Positions 1-6,003 of a stretch of 7,334 nt of DNA are shown in pieces; position 1 is the stretch's first letter, and the number at the start of each line of letters is the position of its first letter. The notes below the pieces were generated by a model that saw only the letters and a program-made list of their open reading frames with translations, had not been told where the DNA came from and did not search any database. The position numbers and the translations under genes are program-made. Source of the DNA: Pseudonocardiaceae bacterium (GTDB taxonomy: Bacteria; Actinomycetota; Actinomycetes; Mycobacteriales; Pseudonocardiaceae); the NCBI GenBank assembly GCA_025937115.1, contig JAICSB010000152.1:1-7334 (forward strand), given 5' to 3'.

Positions 1-876
1 CCCGACGACCTCGACACCGTCCTACTCGTCGGCGGCTCCTCCCGAATCCCCCTGGTCGCCCAACTCGTCTCCGCCGAACTCGGCCGCCCCGTCGCCATCG
101 ACACCGACCCCAAAGCCGCCATCGCCCTCGGCGCCGCCCTATCCGCGCTACCCACCCCCACTACCGCTCCCGATGCGCCAGTCGAGGGGGATCTCGGGTA
201 CCGGACGGTCGACGGCGGCGCTGTCACCGAGACCTCCGCACTCGCTGCTGGATCCGAACTTCCGGCGCCCACCCCGGCGGAGGTTCCCCAGCGACCATCA
301 CTGACGGCCCTGCCGTTGGATGTCGAACCCGCTGAGCTCCAGTGGCACAGAACCAGGTCCCGCCGGCTGAAACACGTCGTCCTCGCCGGAGTCCTCGCGA
401 TGTTCACCGTTGCGGGCGTGGCGTCAATTCCGTTCCTGACCTCCCGCACCGGTCCTATCCCCCCGGCGAACGCCGGAACCTCGACGTCCAGCACCCCCGC
501 GGCGCCCGGTATCCCAGCGCCCGGTGTCCAAGCGCCCGATGCCCCGGCTCCCGGTGCCGCCAGCCCAGCACCGGATGCCGTGATAGGCAGCGACAACAGC
601 TCGAACAGCGGGGGACCGATCCGTACGGCACCGCGTGCCGCACCGAACAAACCGGCCGGAGGGCCCGCGCCGGTTGCCACCAGCGCGGCGCCGCCGAGCT
701 GGGTCACCACGTACACCTGGACCAGCACCTGGTCCAGCCCCCCTCCGACGACGACGCCCCCACCACCTCCCACAACACCGAAAGAATCCTCGCCGCCCCC
801 GACCACGACGGCTGTCGCGACCACCACGGCCGTTCCGAGCACCACACCCCACCTGAGCCATGGGCGGCCTGGATGA
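1..876 (+). CDS. Hsp70-family protein with membrane anchor and Pro/Thr-rich tail (5' end outside window)
   Basis: The reading frame is open from the first base to a TGA at 874-876, giving the last 291 residues; the start lies upstream of the window. Residues 7-17 (VLLVGGSSRIP) match the DnaK adenosine-binding motif GGSTRxP. Residues 36-49 (DPKAAIALGAALSA) match the motif that closes the Hsp70 ATPase domain. No peptide-binding domain or lid follows. Instead there is a Pro-rich linker (about 51-115), a basic patch (R117, R119, R121, R122, K124), one hydrophobic helix (about 126-146), and a tail of about 145 residues rich in Pro, Ala, Thr and Ser. The positive-inside rule puts the ATPase in the cytoplasm and the tail outside. 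The tail holds a 5-residue repeat, an aromatic patch (W234, Y238, W240, W244) and PPPTTT runs. It is therefore probably not a folding chaperone but an Hsp70-type ATPase used as a membrane-linked sensor or scaffold. The downstream regulator gene overlaps its stop codon. The family assignment is firm; the role is inferred. Confidence 0.9.
   Translation, partial: PDDLDTVLLVGGSSRIPLVAQLVSAELGRPVAIDTDPKAAIALGAALSALPTPTTAPDAPVEGDLGYRTVDGGAVTETSALAAGSELPAPTPAEVPQRPSLTALPLDVEPAELQWHRTRSRRLKHVVLAGVLAMFTVAGVASIPFLTSRTGPIPPANAGTSTSSTPAAPGIPAPGVQAPDAPAPGAASPAPDAVIGSDNSSNSGGPIRTAPRAAPNKPAGGPAPVATSAAPPSWVTTYTWTSTWSSPPPTTTPPPPPTTPKESSPPPTTTAVATTTAVPSTTPHLSHGRPG
502..561 (+). repeat. 15-bp in-frame tandem repeat encoding APG-type pentapeptides
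   Basis: Four imperfect 15-bp units start at 502, 517, 532 and 547. They encode APGIP, APGVQ, APDAP and APGAA (residues 168-187 of the Hsp70-like fragment), and a decayed copy follows. The repeat lies in the predicted outward-facing tail. Copy-number change would alter tail length without a frameshift. Such repeats are typical of flexible cell-wall-spanning linkers. Confidence 0.75.
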
Positions 877-3494
877 ACCAGGCAACGGCTCGCCACCATC
901 CGAGGCACGACGATGTAGACGTCTCGTTGGCGGGGTTGGTGCCGGCGCAGACGTTGTACAACGCGGTCTGCGCCGACCCGTCGGCTCCGCTCGCGGTATG
1001 CATCAGCGCTCCCGGAGGATATGGAAAGAGTGCGCTGCTGGCAGCGCTGCGTCAGGCTTACCTGGCGGTCGGGGTCAGCGTCGTCGGGACGGGCGCGGTG
1101 CCCGTCGAGCTCACGCCGTCCTCCGACGTGGCCGTGCTGGTCGATGACGCCCATCAGCTGGACGGCCAGGGCCTCGATCGATTGCGCCGGCTGGCGCTGA
1201 CCGGCGACGTCCGGCTCATCGTCGCCTACCGACCCTGGCCGAGGAAGCCGGAACTCGGCGAACTCGAAGACGCTGTGGGTGGTCACCATCCGCCGGTGTT
1301 GTTAGACCGGCTGGATCGCCGCGGAATCCAGTTCCGGTGCGCAGCGCGGCTCGGCGGAGCATTGCCCGCGCCGGTGATCGACCTGCTCTGCGAGCAGACC
1401 GGTGGTGTTCCGATGCTGATCGACTGGGCAGTCGACTCGCTACCGCCCGGCGGCAGGCTCGACGGCGACCGTCCAGATCTGCCGCCAGGAGTCGCCGATC
1501 GCGTCCGCCACGTGCTGGACCGGCTGGGCCCCCAGCTCCGGGCATTACTGCTAGCCGTGGGACTCGGCGCGGCCCCGGACTCAGAGATCCTCGCCGAGGT
1601 GCTGGTATTGGATCCGGCGATCGTGGTCGACCTGTTGTCGATGGCGCAGGCAGCCGGCCTGCTGCTCGGCGACGGGCGACTGATCCCGCTGGTGCGGCGC
1701 GCGATAGTGGCCGGCGCCGCCCCGGGCACCAAGCGGGTAGTTCAGCGGCTGGCGCTCGCTGCGCACCTCGAACGTGGCCGGCCCGTGCTCGGTCTGGCCC
1801 ACCAGTTGGTCGACGCGGGTGCCCGCGGGAGCGACATCGCAGCGGTTTTCGAAGCAGCCGCTGACGCCGCCATGTCCGAACCGTCCGGGTCGGGTGCTGC
1901 GGCGCAGGCTGCACAGCTCTACGCCCAGGCCGTCGCCGCCGGTGCCGACCCCGCCTCGTTGGCGCCCCGGCGGGCCGAGTCATCGGCTCTGGCTGGTGAT
2001 CTGGACAAGGCGCTGCGGCTGGCCGATCAGGCGTTGTCCGATCCCGCGTGTCCCGATCTCGGCAAGGCTGGCAACGTCGCGGCCGCTGTCCTGGCGCAGC
2101 GCGGTCTGCTCGCTCGCAGCGCCGAGGTCTACCGGTGGGTCGGTCCCGCCCGGTTGGGGTCGGCGGCGCCATTGGCGGCGCTGGCCTTGCTGGGTACCGG
2201 GTCGTTGGCCGAGGCTCGGGAGGTGCTGGCGGCTTCTTCCGGTGACCGGCCGCCGACGCTGGTAGCCGGGGCGGAGTCGCTGATGGCGGCTGGCGTGCTT
2301 GAGTCGGTACTCGGTTCACCGGAAACCGCCCCCACGACGGCCCCGACGATGGCACTGTCCACGTTGACCCGAGCCGCCGCGTTGCTCGAACCGGGCGGAC
2401 GCGCCGCGCTGCTTCCAGACACTCCGGCGGCGCTGGCGGCGATCGTGGCGCTGCATTGTGGCGAGCTCGACGTCGCCGTCTCGGTCCTGGAGCGGGCGCT
2501 GTCCAGCGGCGCCGGCGGGTTGTTCGCGCGAGCCCGCCACCAGCTGCTGCTGGCGTGGACCGCGATGATCCGTGGCGACATCGGGTTGGCCAGGCGATGG
2601 CTGGCCCGCACCGTCCCGGGCTCAGGCACCCTCGAGCCACGGGAGGAGTTGTTCGCCGCTGCGCTGGCGGTCGGTCTAGCCCGACGCGAGAGCGACATTC
2701 CCACTTTGCAGACAGCGTGGGCCGCGGCGCGAGAGGCGATCGTGCGGCATCCGGCCGACCTGTTCGCCCTGTTGCCACTGGGTGAGCTGGCCGTGGCCGC
2801 GGCCAGGCTACGAGACTTCGACCGGGTGGCGCCGCACCTAACCCAGGCTTGGACCCTGCTGGAGCGGCTCGGTGACCCGCCGCTATGGTCGGCACCGCTG
2901 CACTGGTACGGCATGCACGCCGCGATGCTGCGAGGGTTGCCCAGTGCGGCCGAACCGCACGGGGCGGCCTTGGTACGGGCAGCGAAGAACAACCACTACG
3001 CCGCCGTGCTCGCTGCCGCGGGACGTGCCTGGATGCAGGTGTTGGCCGGGCAGTTCGACCCCACGGAGGTGGAGGCCGCAGCGCGCGGATTGCAGACGAT
3101 CGGGCAGGCCAACGATGGCTCCCGGCTCGTTGGGCAGGCCGCGATCCGCACCACCGACCGCAAGGTCATGGTCGCGCTGCTGGGATGTGCCCGCGCGCTG
3201 CAGGCCACCGGTCCCGGCGCGGCCAGCGCGGCGCCGGAGGATGCGCCAGCCGATTCACCCGAGCCGGTAGCCGTCCCCCGGCGGCCCGCCGCACCAGCCG
3301 GCGCGCCCACGTTGAGCGACCGCGAGCGCGAAGTCGCCGAACTCGTCCTGACCGGACTGACCTACCGCCAGATCGGGGAACGACTGTTCATCTCGGCCAA
3401 GACTGTCGAGCACCACGTGGCCCGGATGCGTCAGCGCTTGGACGTGACCAGCCGCGACGAGTTGTTCTCCCAACTCAAAGCGCTAGTCACGTGA
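873..3494 (+). CDS. LuxR-family transcriptional regulator, large ATP-binding (MalT/LAL-like) type
   Basis: The protein is 873 residues. The ATG at 873 overlaps the Hsp70 stop as ATGA, which suggests translational coupling. The frame is open further upstream, but an earlier start would run deep inside the Hsp70 gene. A P-loop NTPase domain begins almost at once: Walker A APGGYGKS at residues 46-53 (K52), Walker B VAVLVDD at 86-92 followed by AHQ, then a sensor-like strand VRLIVAYRP. A long Ala/Leu-rich helical region (about 270-780) resembles the TPR-like ligand-sensing part of MalT/LAL regulators. A short Pro/Ala-rich linker leads to a typical LuxR/GerE helix-turn-helix at about 813-870 (TLSDREREVAELV, then TYRQIGERLFISAKTVEHHV). 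Proteins of this class usually bind an inducer and ATP, oligomerise and activate promoters. The inducer and targets cannot be read from the sequence. The neighbouring membrane Hsp70-like protein is the obvious candidate partner. Mycobacterial IniR is a comparable large LuxR-type regulator, but I cannot establish orthology. The family call is firm. Confidence 0.93.
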   Translation: MNQATARHHPRHDDVDVSLAGLVPAQTLYNAVCADPSAPLAVCISAPGGYGKSALLAALRQAYLAVGVSVVGTGAVPVELTPSSDVAVLVDDAHQLDGQGLDRLRRLALTGDVRLIVAYRPWPRKPELGELEDAVGGHHPPVLLDRLDRRGIQFRCAARLGGALPAPVIDLLCEQTGGVPMLIDWAVDSLPPGGRLDGDRPDLPPGVADRVRHVLDRLGPQLRALLLAVGLGAAPDSEILAEVLVLDPAIVVDLLSMAQAAGLLLGDGRLIPLVRRAIVAGAAPGTKRVVQRLALAAHLERGRPVLGLAHQLVDAGARGSDIAAVFEAAADAAMSEPSGSGAAAQAAQLYAQAVAAGADPASLAPRRAESSALAGDLDKALRLADQALSDPACPDLGKAGNVAAAVLAQRGLLARSAEVYRWVGPARLGSAAPLAALALLGTGSLAEAREVLAASSGDRPPTLVAGAESLMAAGVLESVLGSPETAPTTAPTMALSTLTRAAALLEPGGRAALLPDTPAALAAIVALHCGELDVAVSVLERALSSGAGGLFARARHQLLLAWTAMIRGDIGLARRWLARTVPGSGTLEPREELFAAALAVGLARRESDIPTLQTAWAAAREAIVRHPADLFALLPLGELAVAAARLRDFDRVAPHLTQAWTLLERLGDPPLWSAPLHWYGMHAAMLRGLPSAAEPHGAALVRAAKNNHYAAVLAAAGRAWMQVLAGQFDPTEVEAAARGLQTIGQANDGSRLVGQAAIRTTDRKVMVALLGCARALQATGPGAASAAPEDAPADSPEPVAVPRRPAAPAGAPTLSDREREVAELVLTGLTYRQIGERLFISAKTVEHHVARMRQRLDVTSRDELFSQLKALVT

Positions 3495-3501
3495 CCGCCC
3501 A

Positions 3502-3576
3502 CAGGATCGTCATTCGGAGCCGAATCGCGGGATTTGGAGTCGGCTGACCGCTATTCGGCTCCGAACGGCGATCCTG
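3502..3576. terminator. Long inverted repeat between convergent genes; likely bidirectional terminator
   Basis: Arm 3502-3525 pairs with arm 3553-3576: 22 Watson-Crick pairs, one G-T wobble (3510/3568) and one A-C mismatch (3512/3566). The loop is 27 nt (3526-3552). The core of each arm (TTCGGAGCCGAA) is itself nearly palindromic. The left arm starts 8 bases after the regulator's stop codon. The right arm covers the last codons and stop of fbiC. Position and symmetry fit a two-way terminator for the convergent genes. There is no clear T tract on either strand, which is common in high-GC actinobacteria. The structure is plainly visible; its function is inferred. Confidence 0.6.
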
Positions 3577-5896
3577 GCAGCGCTGGCTGATAGAGGGTGG
3601 TGCGTTGGGCTAGCGGGCGGCCGAGTGGGTCGACTATCGCGCGGAATCCGGCCTCATCGAGGCCCTGCCCGTGGCTGGCGCCGGCCGCACGGCTGATGTT
3701 CTCGTCCATCAGCGTGCCACCCAGGTCGTCAACGCCGGCCTGCAGCAATTGGCGGGCGCCGCAGGCGCCGACCTTGACCCAGGACGCCTGCACGTGGTCG
3801 ATCAAGCCGTGCAAGGCGATCCGGGCTACCGCATGCACCAGCAGAACCTCTCGCCACGTCGGTCCTCGCCGGGCCGCCCGCTTGAGGTACATCGGGGTCG
3901 CCATGTGCACGAAGGGCAGCCCGACGAACTCGGTGAATCCGCCGGTCTGCGCCTGCAGTTCACGAGCTCGCAGCAGGTGACGGGACCAGTGCACCGGTTG
4001 CTCGATGGCCCCGAACATCATCGTGACGTTGGAGCGAAGCCCCACTGAGTGCGCTACCCGGTGCGCCTCCAGCCACTCCGCAGTGGTGATCTTGTCAGGG
4101 CACAACACCGCGCGGACCTCATCGTCGAGGATCTCCGCGGCGGTCCCGGGCAGCGAGCGCAGGCCCGCCTCGCGCAACCTGGTCAGGTAGGCAGTGAGCG
4201 GCTCGCCCAGCCGCCGGGCGCCTTCGGTGACCTCCAGCGCGGTGAAGCCGTGGATATGGATTCCGGGGGCCGCCTCGTGGATCGTCCGACAGACCGTGAC
4301 GTAGTAGTCACCGTCGAAGCTGGGATGGATGCCGCCCTGCAGGCAGACCTCGGTGGCGCCACAGCGCTGCGCCTCCAATACTCGCCCCACGATCTCCGGC
4401 AGCGTCAGCAGGTACGGCGCGCCCCGCAGGTTCAGCGACAGCTTGCCCTTGGAGAAACCGCAGAACCGGCATCGGAACGTGCACACGTTGGTGTAGTTGA
4501 TGTTGCGATTGGCAACGTAGGTGACGGTGTCGCCGACGGCGGCCGCGCGCAGCTCGTCGGCCAGCCTGGCGACGGCACCGACCTCGGGGCCACGGGCGCC
4601 GAACAATGTGACCAGCTCCTCGAGGCCGGGACGCTGGCCGGCGCGAACCCCGTCAAGCACCGCACCTACGGCGCCGGTCGCCCGTCCCAGCGACGGCAGC
4701 AACACCGGCGGCGCGACGTCGGCGCCGGAGTACCAGGCGGTGGAGCGGCGCCCAGCCATCGGCACCTCCGCGCCGTCGCCCACGTCGGCAGCTCGGGACG
4801 CAGATTCCGGGAACACCGCGCCCGGATCATCGCGCCCGAGACCCTCGGCGTCAGAACGGTCCAGCACCCCGAAGCGGACCGCCTCATGCAGCCATCGGTC
4901 CGGCTGCAGGGCGAACTCCGGGTAGACGGCCAGGCGCGGAGCCAGCGTGTGGCCCGCCACCTCAGTCGCACTGCGCAGCTCGTCCAGCGCCGGCCAGGGC
5001 CGCTCGGGATTGACGTGATCCGCGGTGATGGGGGAGACCCCACCCCAGTCGTCGACGCCGGCGGCAAGGACACTCGCGGGGTCGTCGGTGAGATTGGGCG
5101 GGGCTTGCACATGCACCTGCGGCGGCAGCAGCAGCCGAGCCAGCGCGATGGCCCGCAGGTGCTCCCGCGGTGTGCACGGTGCTACGTGGCGCATCGCGGT
5201 GCGCGGCTTGGGCCGGAAGTTCTGCACGATCACTTCTTGGACGTGCCCGTACCGCCGGTGCGCCTGGGCGATCGCTTCCAGGGCCGCCACGCGGTCAGTC
5301 TCGGTCTCCCCGATGCCGACCAGGATCCCGGTGGTGAACGGGATCGCCAGCTCACCCGCGGCATGCAGGGTGGCTAAGCGCCGGTCCGGGTGCTTGTCCG
5401 GGGCGCCGCGGTGAGCGGCGAGGTCCGGCCGCAACGATTCGATCATCATCCCCTGGCTGGCGGTCACCGTGCGCAGAGTGGCCAGCTCGTCGCGGTGCAA
5501 GGCGCCGGCGTTGGCGTGCGGGAGCAGCCCGGTCTGATCGAGCACCGCTCGGCACGCCGCGACCAGGTAGTCGATCGTGGAGCGGTACCCGTGCTCGGCC
5601 AGCCAGTTCCGGGCCGACGGGTAGCGCCGCTCGGGACGCTCACCAAGGGTGAACAGAGCCTCATGACATCCCAGCTCCGCACCCCGCTGGGCGATCGCCA
5701 GCACTTCGTCGAGCTCGAGGTAGGGCGATGGCAGCTGCCGGGGAGCGTGCGCGAAGGTGCAGTAACCGCAGCGATCCCGACACAGCATGGTCAACGGCAC
5801 GAATACCTTAGGCGAGTAGGTCACCCGGAGGCCGTGCACCGCATCACGCACCGCGCCAGCCCGCCTCACCAACTCCCCAGTACCCAGCCGACTCAT
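3551..5896 (-). CDS. fbiC: Bifunctional FO synthase, CofG-CofH fusion (FbiC)
   Basis: The protein is 781 residues from the ATG at 5896, chosen because GGGAGG lies four bases upstream; a TTG at 5938 would fall inside the palindrome region. It contains two radical-SAM domains. The N-terminal CofG half has its 4Fe-4S motif at C39, C43 and C46 (CRDRCGYC) and the conserved DDWGG at 282-286. The C-terminal CofH half follows NRNINYTN with C472, C476 and C479 (CTFRCRFC) and has DDLGGTLMDE from 723. Known chemistry: CofH joins a tyrosine-derived fragment to 5-amino-6-(D-ribitylamino)uracil, and CofG closes the ring to give FO, the deazaflavin precursor of coenzyme F420. All six cluster cysteines are present, so activity is expected in the cytoplasm. 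M. tuberculosis FbiC is about 856 residues with a longer N-terminus, which is absent here. The stretch after the second cluster (FSKGKLSLNLRGAPYLL) also differs from my recollection of mycobacterial FbiC and resembles the proteobacterial/Chloroflexota form. It could therefore be a second, horizontally acquired copy. No other F420 genes are visible. Confidence 0.95.
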   Translation of the reverse strand: MSRLGTGELVRRAGAVRDAVHGLRVTYSPKVFVPLTMLCRDRCGYCTFAHAPRQLPSPYLELDEVLAIAQRGAELGCHEALFTLGERPERRYPSARNWLAEHGYRSTIDYLVAACRAVLDQTGLLPHANAGALHRDELATLRTVTASQGMMIESLRPDLAAHRGAPDKHPDRRLATLHAAGELAIPFTTGILVGIGETETDRVAALEAIAQAHRRYGHVQEVIVQNFRPKPRTAMRHVAPCTPREHLRAIALARLLLPPQVHVQAPPNLTDDPASVLAAGVDDWGGVSPITADHVNPERPWPALDELRSATEVAGHTLAPRLAVYPEFALQPDRWLHEAVRFGVLDRSDAEGLGRDDPGAVFPESASRAADVGDGAEVPMAGRRSTAWYSGADVAPPVLLPSLGRATGAVGAVLDGVRAGQRPGLEELVTLFGARGPEVGAVARLADELRAAAVGDTVTYVANRNINYTNVCTFRCRFCGFSKGKLSLNLRGAPYLLTLPEIVGRVLEAQRCGATEVCLQGGIHPSFDGDYYVTVCRTIHEAAPGIHIHGFTALEVTEGARRLGEPLTAYLTRLREAGLRSLPGTAAEILDDEVRAVLCPDKITTAEWLEAHRVAHSVGLRSNVTMMFGAIEQPVHWSRHLLRARELQAQTGGFTEFVGLPFVHMATPMYLKRAARRGPTWREVLLVHAVARIALHGLIDHVQASWVKVGACGARQLLQAGVDDLGGTLMDENISRAAGASHGQGLDEAGFRAIVDPLGRPLAQRTTLYQPALPGSPFGAE

Positions 5897-5900
5897 CTTG

Positions 5901-5906
5901 CCTCCC
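5901..5906 (-). promoter_or_regulatory. Shine-Dalgarno of fbiC
   Basis: On the minus strand this reads GGGAGG, followed by CAAG and then the ATG at 5896. The spacing is short (4 nt), but it is the best ribosome-binding site in the leader. It favours the 781-residue start over the in-frame TTG at 5938, which has no comparable site. Confidence 0.7.
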
Positions 5907-5913
5907 ACCCCGA

Positions 5914-5933
5914 CCGATATGGAGACATATCGG
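5914..5933. promoter_or_regulatory. Operator-like palindrome 1 in the fbiC leader
   Basis: A perfect inverted repeat with 8-bp arms CCGATATG / CATATCGG and a 4-nt centre (GAGA). It lies 17 bp upstream of the fbiC ATG, next to the ribosome-binding site. The same 20-bp core occurs again at 5956-5975. Read on the minus strand the centres are TCTC here and GGGA there. Size and symmetry suit a dimeric helix-turn-helix repressor. I do not recognise the cognate regulator. Confidence 0.6.
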
Positions 5934-5951
5934 GGCAATACCGAACCCTAT

Positions 5952-5979
5952 AGCCCCGATATGTCCCCATATCGGGGCT
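5952..5979. promoter_or_regulatory. Operator-like palindrome 2 upstream of fbiC; alternatively a terminator hairpin
   Basis: A perfect inverted repeat with 12-bp arms (AGCCCCGATATG / CATATCGGGGCT) and a 4-nt centre. Its inner 20 bp repeat palindrome 1 apart from the centre. The two symmetry centres are 5923.5 and 5965.5, 42 bp apart, about four helical turns, so bound dimers would lie on one face of the DNA. A TATAGG hexamer (minus strand, 5947-5952) touches this site and might be a -10 element, though no good -35 is visible. In a minus-strand transcript this would be a 12-bp stem with a GNRA-type GGGA loop, 17 nt after the diguanylate cyclase stop, so a terminator role is possible. No U tract follows. 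Confidence 0.6.
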
Positions 5980-5983
5980 GCGA

Positions 5984-6003
5984 GGGTCAGCGCGGGTCAG
6001 CGC
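5984..6003. repeat. 10-bp tandem duplication at the stop codon of the GGDEF gene
   Basis: GGGTCAGCGC occurs twice in direct tandem, at 5984-5993 and 5994-6003. The right-hand unit holds the TGA stop (5997-5999) of the minus-strand GGDEF gene. The left-hand unit is a non-coding copy just past it. It is most simply a slippage duplication. Confidence 0.7.

Noticed and set aside
342..872. Possible 177-residue N-terminal extension of the LuxR-type protein
   Set aside because: It would overlap the Hsp70 gene out of frame for more than 500 bases and encode Arg/His/Pro-rich low-complexity sequence. The ATG at 873 in the ATGA overlap places the P-loop at the expected position.
1216..2895. 559-residue open frame on the minus strand opposite the LuxR-type gene
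   Set aside because: It is rich in Arg, Pro and Ala with no recognisable domain, as expected from the antisense of a GC-rich gene. The plus-strand frame has clear NTPase and helix-turn-helix motifs.
4049..5377. 442-residue open frame on the plus strand opposite fbiC
   Set aside because: It lies entirely within the antisense of a well-supported radical-SAM gene. It is Arg/Gly/Gln-rich, with no motif and no ribosome-binding site seen.
5897..5938. Upstream TTG start for FbiC adding 14 residues
   Set aside because: The extra codons run through palindrome 1 and the Shine-Dalgarno sequence of the ATG at 5896, and no ribosome-binding site precedes the TTG.
5947..5952. TATAGG as the -10 element of an fbiC promoter
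   Set aside because: The hexamer matches only four of six consensus bases, and the sequence 17 nt further upstream (CCGATA) is not a -35 element. It is mentioned under palindrome 2 but not called as a promoter.
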